64,000 nt of DNA from Marasmius tenuissimus. Taxonomy: Eukaryota > Basidiomycota > Agaricomycetes > Agaricales > Marasmiaceae. Made by a program: the position numbers and the translations under genes. Below the pieces are notes generated by a model. The model made no database searches. It was not told where the DNA came from and saw only the letters and a program-made list of their open reading frames with translations. Positions within the stretch are counted from its first letter, which is position 1. Each line of letters starts with the position of its first letter. The stretch covers positions 705,838 to 769,837 of the forward strand of contig JAQOTA010000034.1 in the NCBI GenBank assembly GCA_029532415.1, given 5' to 3'. Shown piece after piece: positions 23,814 to 34,411 of the stretch.

Positions 23814-23842
23814 ACGCTTCGTGCTCTACTTGTGCCGCACTT

Positions 23843-23854
23843 AGCGAGGGGGAG
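23843..23854 (+). other. Copia polypurine tract
   Basis: AGCGAGGGGGAG directly before the 3' LTR. The identical tract lies at 14341-14352 in the inner element. Confidence 0.85.
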
Positions 23855-24111
23855 TGTTGAATCCGGACTCCCGGATATATGGACCGTTGTATCGGGCCGC
23901 ATATATGCTTCAATCGTTTCACTATGATCTATGCTATTCCTAGTCACTCCTGTTATAGAAGATACAGCCACCTCTGTATAGTATATAAGTAGCTCTGTAT
24001 CTACATGCAATACCAGTACTTTACTACTCTCGTTGCTGCCTCTAAGCCTATCTCCAGGTGAGCTAGTCTGCCCCATGCTGCCACTGCGTGGGCAGGACCT
24101 CTGCCTCAACA
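23855..24111 (+). repeat. Outer copia 3' LTR
   Basis: 257 bases ending GCCTCAACA, followed by the target duplication TGTAC at 24112-24116. It is closer in sequence to the inner left LTR (one difference seen) than to its own partner (seven differences). Confidence 0.92.
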
Positions 24112-24116
24112 TGTAC

Positions 24117-24284
24117 TATCTTACACTTGCTCTACTCAAATCTATCTTTCCTCCTTTGCACTCTTGACCCTGTTGGTGGCCTGAGGGGTTTTCCTAGTCA
24201 CTGGCCTTGTTCTTGACACCCTTACCACCTTTCCCACTCATTCAAATATCTCTGCAGACGACTCCGCAGAGTAAGTGTGTTACA
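24117..24284 (+). repeat. Gypsy LTR, right part
   Basis: Resumes the LTR cut at 11915. Blocks such as GGTGGCCTGAGG and the AGTCACTGGCC run align with the LTR relic at 6400-6870. It ends near TGTGTTACA at 24284; the end is approximate. Confidence 0.6.
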
Positions 24285-26412
24285 TCCATGCCGGTTCCGG
24301 GGTTTCTGAAGGCTTCTATCCACCTTCCGGAGATTTCGATACTTGGAATCTACTTTATGTTTCTCTTTCCTTCATGATCTTTTCTGGAACATGACTTCGG
24401 ATTCCAACGTCGTGTCCTTGGTACTTACAGATCAGAGATACATATACACCGTTCATTTCTGAGTAGTAAGTAGACTCTACATTCCGACATTCTGCTTTCC
24501 ATTCTATCATGACTCATCCCGTACATTCCATTTTGACACTTCATTTCCGATTCATCTCCGATTCCGGGACTTTGCCCTCCATCTCGGATTCTGTACTGTA
24601 TATACATTCTTTCCCGCTCCTGACTCACCTTCGGTATTACAATCACCGGAACCCATTCAGAGGTCTCGGAGATCAATACATATATAAGCTAGATACTTCA
24701 CGACTTGTATTCCTCAGAATTAACATCAACTTGGTTTCCGTTTTATCTCATTCATCTCATTCTGTCTCTTTATCTCTATCCCCTCTATATCTTTATCTTC
24801 CTTTCCCTTCTGGTTAAGGACAACTCAACTCAACGGTGTCATTGGCGAAACCTTTGACTATTGTCCAACCATCTGTTCAGCCTTCTGGTCGTCGGAACCT
24901 CTCTCCAATTCCGACCAGTTCATTCCGACACGTCAGATTCAGTCTTTTCTGCTCAGACTTCTGTCCAGGCTGTCATATCTGCACGATCCTAACAAAGTGG
25001 AGCTATGCATCCAGACCACAGCTCCAGACCATGCCCAGCAGACACCTCCACATGCCACCCCAAGTCATAATATACTAACAGCCACAACAACTCACACAAT
25101 ATTCACAGCCACTCCCACAATGACTCAGTGCAACTATAAAAAACTCACATGCCCGTGACTCAGCACGACTCAGAGCGACTCCAGACCTAGACAGATTCCA
25201 GTATATAAGCTCGATGTACATACAACCTTTCCTCAGCTTAACAACTTGGTAAATATACCAGTAAAAGCCCACTTTGACACTTGACCTTTGACCCTCGACA
25301 CTCAACCTTTGACCCTCGACCCTTGACCTTTGACTCTCAACCTTTGAACCTTGCCCTTGCTTGAAGAGTGACTTGACAGGCCACCAGCCGTGCCCTGTCA
25401 TATCAGTGTCTACAACATTGGTCAGGATACAGACTTGGAACCACCAACTATGTGCTAGAATCAGTACAGAACGATCCTAAGTGTATCGATACACCCAAAG
25501 GACTCACTAGAATGTTATGAGAGTGGTGTGCAGGGATTGCTTCAAGGTAACATGCAGCATTCCTCCAGATATGTGCTCTTCGAGGAGGGAAGTCACAGAA
25601 AACAAGATAATGGCTTGAGCAAGGTCTCGGGCAAGGTATCTGAGGCTCTTCGAAGTTTTCTGTACAAAGAGGTGCAAAGGAATAGCCGCCCTCACTTCAG
25701 AGAGCAAGGTGTCCAAGAGCTTGTAGTTAGAAGGCATGGCACTATGGTAGTGACACTTTGTGGGTGATCATTCCATGGCATTTCCTATATATCTCAGCCA
25801 GACTAGCAGCCACTTTGATACCATAAAAAACATTGAGAAACTTACACTTGTGACCTTTCCAGAAACAGTTCTACACCCGCTTAGACCATTTGGTGATCAC
25901 GTCACTCCCAGTGCCAACCATCGGTACTGCAATCAGCAAAATCGATACTTGAGAGCAGCACAATCTGATAGAAATAGTTCACCATCAACGGTGTTTTACT
26001 TCGTGAAATTTGACCGCAGCTTGTTGATGAATCCGATAAAGATGCTAAATGCTTACCTAAGCTTATTGCATGCACTCAACGTCGTCATCAGCGCGTCAAC
26101 AGTCTGAGTCTCGACATCTGGACAGTTCATTGATTCATCACTACTATTTTGGATACGGAAGTGGAGTGTTTTTGAAAACTTCTCTCCACGCGCTCTGTAC
26201 GATACCCATTTTACTTTCTTTGTGGTAGAAGTGTTTTATGAGATGAAAAAACCTTAACCTGATTTTCTGGGTATTTTACCTTCTCCCCTCATAGTATCGG
26301 GCAACGACCGAGGTGGGAACGAGAAGTGCAAGACTTTTAGGTCACGGTTTGTCACAAGCGACAGCCTATGACAGCAAGACATACCGGTATATTGGTGATA
26401 TACTTTCGATGG
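24285..26412. other. Probable LTR or retroelement debris, no firm gene
   Basis: Two promoter-like segments stand out: ACATATATAAGCTAGAT near 24677 and AGTATATAAGCTCGATGT near 25200. Each is followed by a pyrimidine-rich leader, as in basidiomycete LTRs. Clustered CTCCGATTCCGG-type words occur at 24300-24600. A 76-codon minus frame at 25507-25737 starts at ATG 25737 but has no recognisable motif. No reverse transcriptase or integrase sequence was seen. Confidence 0.4.
25271..25362. repeat. Minisatellite of TTGACCTTTGACCCTCGAC-like units
   Basis: Imperfect tandem array of a 12-14 base word (CTTTGACCCTCGAC and variants), about seven units, lying just downstream of the TATATAAG segment. Confidence 0.75.
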
Positions 26413-26566
26413 TACTGACCTATTTCACTCAATTCGTATGGCGTGTGATCATTTTCAAAATAAACTTTTCGCCAGAAAATCTGATAAATCGAGAAAAAAT
26501 TATTTGCGAGGTTTTCGAAAATGGGTGTGACCTGTGACCATACGAATTGAGTGAAATAGGTCAGTA
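26413..26566. mobile_element. MITE with perfect 29-base terminal inverted repeats and TA flanks
   Basis: 26413-26441 (opening TACTGACCTATTTCACTC) and 26538-26566 are exact inverted copies over 29 bases. The outermost TA on each side fits a TA target duplication, giving a 150-base body that starts CTGACC and ends GGTCAG. The core is AT-rich and non-coding. Size, TA target and structure fit a Tc1/mariner-type non-autonomous element. Perfect repeats suggest recent movement. Confidence 0.85.
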
Positions 26567-27180
26567 ATCTATTGGGCTGCTTGGGCGAGTTGGTGGGAGG
26601 CTCGTCAGCATACCCATCGAAATAAGCGATATTGAGGACACACCTCCTTATAACAAAGCAGTTGGTCCTCACGGCGATTCCATTTATTTGGTCAGGTTGA
26701 TTGGGACGCTGATGATGTGAAGGTGGGCGGTGCGAGTTCTGAGTCGACTCTTGAGGTTCAGGCCGGTGAGAGTGTCGACTGCTCTGCCCGCTCATACTGT
26801 ATATCGAGTGTGGGCGAGAAGACATGTTGACGGTGGTGAAGGCTATAGGTCAAGTTGCGATGATCGGATCGAAGGCATGACCGCGTTGCGTTTGACTGGG
26901 GTTCGCAGCCCAGGCGGCACTTGTGACAGGCTGGCGCTAACCAGTTAGGTCCGGATATTACCGTGTGGGAAATCGACCAAGTTGGTTCTGCACTTCGAAG
27001 CATCATGGTATTGCATATCAAGAAAACGCGCGAGCGGGGCGCAGGGAGTACATACAGGTAGATACAATACGCGGCAAAATGTCGTAGGATAAACGCAGAT
27101 GGTAAATAGATAGTACGTAGATGCATAGTCCGTGTGTAATCTTCGTGGGTTGTCCCAGTGCATCCGCCCTACATCCTCTC
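26567..27180. other. No gene seen
   Basis: Overlapping short frames on both strands without motifs. It lies between the MITE and the 3' end of the large minus-strand gene, and probably holds the gene's 3' untranslated region. Confidence 0.45.
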
Positions 27181-30100
27181 CTAGTGTTCATCCTGGGCAT
27201 CCGACATCTCACTATCCTGTGTTGGGTGCGATCCGCCTTGTGCTGCAACGAATAGGCCCTCTGTACCTCCTTGGAGGTGGCCGTTTTGCACCTGCAGAAC
27301 CGTGAGTAGGGTGCTGAGGAGCATAGGGTTCGTAGAAAGCGCTTGTAATGCTGCGCTATTCAGGACGGCTGGTTGTGTGGATGGAGGGGGCACGGAAGCT
27401 CGGGGAAGAGATGGTTGGGCTTGCGGCGGAGGTACAGTAGGAGTAGCAGAAGCCTGTACACGCCTTGGGCGCGCGGTAGCACTACCAGAGTTACAGGGTG
27501 CACCACCGACACTGGGTGCAGCGCTACTGGAGCTACGAGGTGCACCACCGACACTGGGTGTGGCGCTACCGGAGCTACGAGATGCACCGGCGACGCTGGG
27601 TGCAGCACCAACAGTGCTACAGGGGATTGTGAGGCTCGGTTCAGCGCTGGTAAGGCTTGGTACAGCGCTAGCAGCACTCTGTGCCATGCTAGATGCATGG
27701 GCAGACGTCGAGACGAGAGATGGGGTACGGGGTAGAGGACGGGGCTCATTCACAGCAGTGGATGGAGGCTTGCTGAACACAGGCTGGAAGTCGAAGTCCG
27801 TCGGTGCGAGTATCGCTGGGGTCGTTGTGTTTCGCGCATTTTCTGCGGATAGGCTTCAGCCTTAGGGAAAACAACAGACTGATACCAATACTGACCTGCG
27901 ATACGCCCAAACGAGGTAAAGCCTTGGGCCAATGTGCTGGTGTTGGTTGCGCTGTTTTTGGGTCGCTTTGCGCTGCCGGTTGGGGTAGTGTTGGGGGGAG
28001 GCTTCCTCTTCGAGGCTGAGAGGAAGTGTTAGGATAGTACCTCGGCAATGAATACAATATGGAACTACCTGTTGGGGTTGTCTGTAAGGTTCTGCTTCCC
28101 TGCGCCTTCGGGGTGAGCTCTAGATCCTTCACAGCCTTGCCCTTTCCCTTCTCCAAGGCAGTAGACTTATGGTTCTTCCTCTTGCGCTTGACTGGAGCGA
28201 AGAGCATCAGTAAGGTGGTCTAAAACGAGAGAAAAGGGCAGACCTTTGGAGGGACTGCTGCTATACTCGTCATCGTTGTCCGGTAGGTTCTTGATGCCGT
28301 AGATGTCATCGTCGGTGTCGGAATGATGGCTCAGTTCATCGATGTCGTCGTCTGAGCCAGCAACACTAGAGGGGGCGGGGAATTGGACCGTTTTGGTACG
28401 ACGCGGGCGCACAGTCTCGTTGCTGGTAGGATGATCTGAGCCAACTTCGGCCATTGATGAGTCCTGCTCTTCAGTCTTGACTGTTGTTGATTGTAACGCA
28501 GCGAGTTCCCCGATACTCTTTGCGATTATGTGTTCTCTGTGCCCGTTTGCATCCGGAGCAAGGATGGCTATGGGCTCGATATTTGCCTGAATCTCTGTAT
28601 TGAGCGAAACGTATGAGTAAAGGGACGATTATCTGGGACGTAAGGGAGGTCTTACCGGCTGGTGTGAGCTGCTTGAAGCTGAGGCGATGTTCGCCTGGGT
28701 TACAACTTTCGATAAGCCTGAACTGCTCGGTTTTCTCCAAACTCTTGACCCCCTTCCAGCGTGTCTTAGCGTCCTTAGGCATGTTCCATGGGAGGGTGAC
28801 TCCCAGCAGAAAGTTGATGATCTGGATGCCTTGGTTGTAGCAGTCACGCGCGAGGGAGTTCCACGGTAGTCCAACGCGGCGGAACTTCACATTGCATTCC
28901 TCTACCGAGGATACATGTTAGAGCGAAAGGCCAGGAACATAAGCCTTCTTACTCACCCGCAATTCCTAGGATCAGCCTTTGGATACTGCTCTCATCGTCC
29001 GAGGCAGTCTCAGGGTCGGCAATCCTAACGGTTTTTGAGGCCTTGAAATTGGTGGGTTTCGGGGCGTTGACGGAGCTGGTGGCTTTGGTCATCGAGGGTG
29101 GCATAGGAGGGACACGGTCGTCACGGATCAAGGTAAGACCTCGAGCCTCAGCAATACTAATGAGCTCTTGGTCGGTGAAGTCCTTCTGCGCAGAGGGGGG
29201 AACACGGTCGTCACGGCTCACGGTGAGCCCTCGAGCCTCGGCGATATCGATGAGCTCTTGGTCAGTGAACTCCTTCATCGTGAGATGGCTAAGTAAACCA
29301 AGTCAGTATATGCGGATCACAGGTTATGAAGGATGATAGTTGCACGAACAATACGTGGGTTCGATACGCTGCTATCAACTTCTCGATGCTCTTCAAAAAA
29401 CTTGACTCTGCAAACTGATGAATTCATGTTAGACACTAAGCACATTCAAAGATTACAACGGGTATTTACTCCTTCACTTTCGTAATTGGTATAGGCCCAG
29501 TGTAAGCCATTGTCCGTGTTAACCTGACCCCCAACGCCAAGAGCGAAGAAGTGCATCTGGTAGACGTTCCGCAGCATATCGAACTAGAAGACAATGGCCG
29601 GATCAGCTCAACGAAATCAACCTCGCAAATCGTTCCACTTACATGTTCAGTGAGTCGTCAGGAATGGTGCTCCCACACCCGACGACGGTCGACCTTTCGT
29701 TGATAGCCAGACACAGAGTCAAGGGCTTCCAGACTCTGCCAGGCCAGGAGAAGGTCCCTTCCCTTCGCATCGCCGTGCTCCTTCCGAAACAAGGGGTACG
29801 CGAGCCTGACTTGATCGACTGTTGCTTTGAGCTTTGGGTCCTCTAACGTTATTATCAGTGGCTTGCAGAGTGTGTGTAACGGAACACTTACTTTCATGTT
29901 GGCTCGAAAACTGCTTGTAGACACTGTGGTTCTCGGTATCCTTCAATCTCGACAGCTCCGACATGGCATTCTCTGCGGCGCTGGCGTAGGATTCGTAGAG
30001 GTTCCAAAGGCTCTGTTCTTGTCCAAGGTTGAACCTTTTGACGTACTTCTCAATGAGGACGGAGGGGTCGATTTTGAGTGTCCTTCCGAGATCTCCGAAC

Positions 30101-30958
30101 AGAGTATCGACATCCTTGTAGAGCTGCTGTAAGGCGTCACTATGCTCCTTTGTTGGTCGGCCGCCCTTAGAGCGAGACTTCGGAGTGGTACTACCGCCGG
30201 CGTCCACAGAAGGGCTCTCGTCAACGGTCTGACTAGACGACACAGCCGGCTTTGGGGAAAGGAGTTTCAGCTTGGGGGCATCAGCATCTTCAACCTCCTC
30301 AATCGTGACGGAGGGAGACCGCTTCGGGGAAAGGAGTTTCAGCCTGGGGATATCGTCGTCTTCAACCTCGCCAATCATGACGGAGGGAGACCTTTGTCGG
30401 ATTGGGGTAGAGGGCGGTGCATTAGCAGAGGTAGGTACGGGTTGCACCTCATCAAACTCTGCCTCGGTGGTCTCGACCACAGCAACGGGCAGTACAAGGT
30501 CTGCAGCTGAATCTGCTGCTCGGGATGGTTGCGTTACCGAGGCCAAGAGTTCGGGATCGACAGAGGATCCGTTGCCCAACAATGAAGTGAGCACAGTGGC
30601 AAAAAGAGTGGGGTTGTTGACGACGTTGGGGTTGCTGAGAAGGGAAGTGATGAGGGCTTGTTGAGTGCCAACATCGAGGTCGTTGGCAGCAGGAATGGGC
30701 GCGCCAGAGATCTGGTTGCCGCCGTCACCAACATTCGATGGGGTAGGGGTTGAAGACGCACGCAATTGACTGACGGTAGCAGGCGGCGCAGAGTCGGGAG
30801 GATCAATCCTGTTCAAGTCCGCTTGAACATCCGGGCTGTTGAAGTCAAGATCCCCGGGACCAACGTCATACTCGATCTCAGAGTCAGTACGAGATATCTG
30901 GGTCTAAGGTTATGAGTTAACGTAGACGATGAGGGACAGGAACGGGATAACTCACCAT
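27181..30958 (-). CDS. Large low-complexity protein with internal duplications, unknown function
   Basis: Multi-exon gene. A tiny first exon (ATG 30958-30956, then GTGAGT) joins to TQISRTDSEIEY at about 30903. Then come an acidic/proline region with a duplicated 24-residue block (SPSVMIGEVEDDD / SPSVTIEEVEDAD), a basic GGRPTKEH motif and a helical domain with QSLWNLYESY. Exon EDPKLKATVDQVRLAYPLF follows, then a block with two copies of FTDQELIDIAEARGLT (29120-29270). Next is a folded-looking block with GLPWNSLARDCYNQGIQIIN (about 28880-28620). The end is a long Ser/Pro/Ala tail with a 14-residue tandem repeat, stopping at TAG 27183-27181. I do not recognise a catalytic domain. The GRP(S/T)KE, WNLY and PW-x-SL motifs recall repeated, transposon-linked genes of mushrooms; that is an impression, not a match. 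It shares strand with the KDZ gene. It could be two genes, split near 28.4 kb. Confidence 0.55.
27470..27640. repeat. 42-base tandem repeat inside the low-complexity gene
   Basis: About 3.5 copies of a 42-base unit (GGTGCACCACCGACACTGGG core), encoding 14-residue SATPSVGGAPRSSG-like units on the minus strand. The period was counted from three starts at 27498, 27540 and 27582. Confidence 0.85.
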
Positions 30959-31849
30959 GGCTGTTGCAATGGATTCACAAAACGCGGAGGGCTGCTGCTC
31001 GGCGCGTTGACAGTGAGATCGATGCTTAAAGAACGGGAGAAAAAAATACCCACGAGAAAGCTGTGTAAGACACGTCCTGTCGCGCGCCAGTTAGTTAGAG
31101 GATAAGGGGAGAGTGATAGGGCTCACCAAGGAGAAAAGAGTAAAGGCTTAAGCACGATGGGTGGCCTTTTTTTTCAAGATGCACTTGGGCTAGGTCCTGG
31201 CAGGAGAAAAGAGAGCGAGGATAGGAAGGAAGAGACCTTCAGGCGCGTTTAAAAATGCGCAAAAAAGAAACTTACTAATGAGGAAGCTCTCGTTGACACG
31301 AGGCAGAACGCCGCGCGCTTCTGGCGCAGAAATTGACAGCAACATGCAATAATGAACACGGCGCGTTCCAGGGCGGTTTCGAATCGCAGTGTTGAGAGCC
31401 ACAAGCTTAGGCATCTACTGAGGGTGGTAGACCGTTAGAATCAGCGACAAGGAGCACCCCGAGGCGCAATAGTCTTTCATCCACCAGGGTCGGGGTCTCC
31501 AGGCTTTGTGCGCTCGGATAGTGCCCAAGATTGACATCAAGAATAATCTGAGGAGAAAGCGGGGAGTAATAAAGAGAAAGGCTCTTGATTTACCGCTGAT
31601 GATGGGGTGGAGGATGTCGATGAGGTGGCAGGTTTGTTTGTTTGTCGTGTTTTTTATGTCAAACATAATGCCGGATCTGCCGGGTTGAATTCCAGAATTG
31701 GACGTATTATTCAGCATCTCAATACATCGTGGGAGTTGAACGTTGACGCCAAGTTGACGCTCAACGCTGAACTCCCAAAGTAGACGCTCAACCCTGAACC
31801 CCCTACACTTCTACTTACCCACCACATCTTCCACTCCCCAGGGAAAACC
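30959..31849. other. Intergenic, promoter side of the large gene; no gene seen
   Basis: Contains GGCGCGTT-type words near 31000-31370 and a small GTTGACGC/GCTCAACGC inverted pattern at 31730-31790. No convincing coding frame. Confidence 0.45.
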
Positions 31850-32216
31850 ATGGTACAAACGGGCATCAATCAACAGGAGAACGTAGAAAAGGATATCAAT
31901 GGGTGTAATTTCATCGAGATGGAGCGCGGCGAGCCATCCAAGTTTGACCCACGTTTTGGTGCGTTGTCTTCATCTCATTTTCTATTTTGTCGGCGTAGCT
32001 TAACACACGAATGACCTAGCAGAAAAGCTATGCGCCGATAATTCCGGGCCCGACGTATCCAATCTGGCAGCTCCAGGCTACGACCTCACAGCCCCAAGGA
32101 TGCAGATGCTTATGCACTCGCACTACAGTGTTGCTCGTGCTTGGGTTCAGGCAGTGGAGATCATAAATCGAGGTGGGACAGAGGGTGAAATAGTTGAGAG
32201 CAGTCGGTCTCGCTGA
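31850..32216 (+). CDS. Small two-exon protein of unknown function
   Basis: ATG 31850 in an AAACCATGG context. Exon 1 ends at 31958, the intron 31959-32022 is GTGCGT...CTAGCAG, and exon 2 runs to TGA 32214-32216, giving about 100 residues. The predicted product is polar, starts MVQTGINQQENV, has DLTAPRMQMLMHSHY in the middle, and ends EIVESSRSR. There is no signal peptide, membrane helix or known motif. Support is a clean start, a good intron that joins two open frames, and a length typical of small fungal genes. It runs tail to tail with the coiled-coil gene, 83 bases apart. I do not recognise it. Confidence 0.5.
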
Positions 32217-32299
32217 AGCAAGGAGGAGCTGTATGGGAGGATACAAGGGCAAATTACCGCAAAGATGAATAACGATGTATTCATTGTCAATGTTCAAAT

Positions 32300-33111
32300 T
32301 CAACCCTGATACATGAATTTTTTCGAGCTATGAATCTCTTGGAGCTCCAAGATACTGCTTGTCAGAGCATGGCAGTACAAATCTTCAATCAAACGCACGA
32401 CCTCACGAGCCTCCTCCATGTATGAGCTTATTTCGTTGTAGCCCTCTGTCACCCCGTACTGCCGATATACCTTATCTCGAATCATCGCCAGAGACTCGAG
32501 CACTCGAGAGAACGGTTCAAGAACATCGTCAAAGAAGTCGGTGGTATGGTACCCTTCGTAGGGGACGGGTGTGATGTAGGTTTCGTAGATATCCTCGAGT
32601 AGGCCGTACTTATTCTGTTTCGCTTCCACTCGGCTTGTAAACTGCTCAAACAATCTCTTGGCTTGAGCTATGTTCCTTGCCTCAACACATCTGTGGACAA
32701 GGAAGTTTGAGTTGTTAGTCATAGTAAGAGCCCAATGGTAGCCAACCAACACGCACCGAGACTCGTCGTTCCGTTTCAACCTCTCCCTCTCTGCCTTCTC
32801 CTTCTCCTGCTTCCTTCTCTCCTTTTTCTGCCTTCGACGTTCATCTCGAGCCCTGATACAGGTTCCACCATAGCCTATGAGAGTATATATTATATCAATA
32901 AGATCAAATATGTACCGTTCCTCCTGCTTGGCTTTGAGCTTCGCTTGTTGCTGTTGCTTGATATAGTGGCTGTTTCTGTTTAAACACATCGAATATAAGC
33001 GCAAGAAAGCAACCAGAGGGTCAACACAGACTTGTCTCTCCATCGTTTGGCCTTGACGTTGTTTGCGAGGCGTTGTTCCTCGCGAGTGTGGTACAAGTGT
33101 TTGCGGGGCAT
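32300..33111 (-). CDS. Basic coiled-coil protein of the MPRKHLYHT type
   Basis: Start ATG 33111-33109. Exon 1 (MPRKHLYHTREEQRLANN...) ends in an Asp-Lys codon and joins across GTCTGT...AAACAG to NSHYIKQQQQAKLKAKQEER. Further short introns separate a highly charged block (RRRQKKERRKQEKEK) from a C-terminal part (ARNIAQAKRLFEQF, TYITPVPYEGYHTTDFFD, YLEEAR-like helices), ending MYQG at TGA 32300-32302. The N-terminal 35 residues are basic and Asn/Lys/Arg-rich, as in a DNA-binding region next to a coiled coil, but the bZIP signature is not complete. Genes opening with a similar MPR-x-x-LYHT motif are, as I recall, repeated in agaricomycete genomes. Function unknown. Its place between the KDZ gene and the large low-complexity gene, on the same strand, suggests a transposon accessory gene. 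Confidence 0.6.
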
Positions 33112-33556
33112 GGTAATACACTATCAAGCGTACTTAAAGTAGCTGTTGAACCCGGTTTCGTGCTCACTTGATGCATTACTTTTTCGTTGGTGGGATCCAG
33201 CACCTTCCCCACCACGCGCTTATCGGGGAATGATTTCTATATTACTCAAGGCTCTGAACCGAGGGTTTGGGCCAGGAGAAGCTTCTCTCTGAGCGACTAC
33301 ATCAAAAATATGTTTTCCTCTGCTACCGGCTATGATTCAGGTGCCGGATAACCGTCCATGCCGCCCATGCCGGATGCAACTGCACAGTTCTTATTATAAG
33401 GTTTCTGGGTTCTCTCCCTCCATCGAGGGGAAAAGATCGAGAGTCCTACCTCAGTTTTACCTTTGCCAAACCTTACCAGTCTTTAGCAGCATTTTGAAGG
33501 TGTGTTTTCTATGTTTTCAGCTCCCTCTACAGACCCGATCATTCATCATCCGCTCT

Positions 33557-34028
33557 ATGTTTAGCGATCCCGCCATGTCATCAACAACGGACCCAGGTGA
33601 CCAGCGCTTGAATACCTATAAAACGACCTACACTCCCAAGCAACGTTCCATGTCCGATTTCTGCTACGCAGCCGCACCTGTCCTTCAGCTCTTCAGGAAG
33701 CAGAATCCACAGTTCACATATGGTGAAATGGCTCCTTTCACCGAGAAAGCCTGGGATATGTGGTACAATGTTTGGCCAGAGGCTGGGAACCGCGAACGTA
33801 CCGCAACTGGTTTGGTGTGTTTTCTCAAATTCTCGTTTGCTATACATCTCCTAATCTTTTCTGTAGGAGATCTACGTCGGAATCTTGACTGAAGCATCAC
33901 ACCACCAGCAACTCGTTGACAGCGGATCGAAGGAACAAGCCTTTGTAGACACCACCCTCACTTGGGAGGCCGCTCTTGACCAGTCTGTTCGCGGTAGCAA
34001 TTTCCAGAAATGGAACGCCGGGGATTAG
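33557..34028 (+). CDS. Small two-exon protein of unknown function
   Basis: ATG 33557 (or 33575). Exon 1 ends at 33814 with RTATGL, intron 33815-33866 is GTGTGT...CTGTAG, and exon 2 from 33867 (EIYVGILTEASHHQQL) ends at TAG 34026-34028. About 140 residues: MSSTTDPGDQRL near the start, an aromatic-rich middle (FCYAAAPVLQLFRKQNPQ, WDMWYNVWPEAG) and a polar end. No signal peptide or membrane helix. The frame is also open upstream of 33557, so an additional 5' exon is possible. I do not recognise the family. It lies head to head with the coiled-coil gene (445 bases apart) and tail to tail with the KDZ gene. Confidence 0.5.
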
Positions 34029-34411
34029 CCATCTAGATCTAGTATTCCAGTCCTGTATGCTATCTTGCTGCCTGCTTTCAATGCCATAGCCGTACGAGTA
34101 TATTACTTTGCTGTGTACCGAATTGTACTTTGCCTTTTGCCCACCCAGAAGTAATTATGAAAAAGAAACACCTATGGTACGACTGGTTGCGTATCTAGAA
34201 AGAGGTGGGTTGACGAAGTGGTACTTGCAATCCCGTGACAATAGTTGAGTGACAGTAATCTTGCCCTTGTGTTCGAGTCCCGGGCAGTGAACTTTTTAGC
34301 GAGGTCTTTGGTTTTCACCCATAAAGACTTGGGCAGTATTATATTCTCGCACTCTGTGTGGCACATAGCTATTATCAGTAGCAAGATAGTATATTACAAC
34401 AAGAACTCTAG
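34029..34411. other. Intergenic with a tRNA-like A/B-box segment
   Basis: At 34211-34222 TGACGAAGTGG resembles a pol III A box and at 34271-34281 GTTCGAGTCCC matches a B box, followed by a TTTTT run at 34292. The T stem does not pair well, so this is not a functional tRNA; a tRNA-derived SINE head or chance are the options. Nothing else seen. Confidence 0.3.

Larger units (their letters stand above)
11916..24111 (+). mobile_element. Outer Ty1/copia element, interrupted by a second copy of its own family
   Basis: LTR to LTR on the plus strand: LTR 11916-12173, primer site, gag, then the inner element, then the rest of pol, polypurine tract and LTR 23855-24111. It is bounded by the 5-base duplication TGTAC. 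Without the inner element and one copy of its target duplication it is 6106 bases long. The two LTRs differ at six bases and one indel. Coding is broken by TGA 12877, the inner insertion, TAA 20245, TAA 20719 and a one-base deletion near 20844. It cannot be autonomous now. Confidence 0.93.

Noticed and set aside
25507..25737. Gene of 76 codons
   Set aside because: A clean ATG but no motif and no exon partners, within transposon debris.
26758..27126. Minus-strand gene of 122 codons
   Set aside because: No motif, no clear splice partners, and overlapping frames of similar length on both strands indicate chance.
34211..34292. tRNA gene
   Set aside because: A B-box match is present but the T stem and acceptor do not pair, so no cloverleaf is possible.
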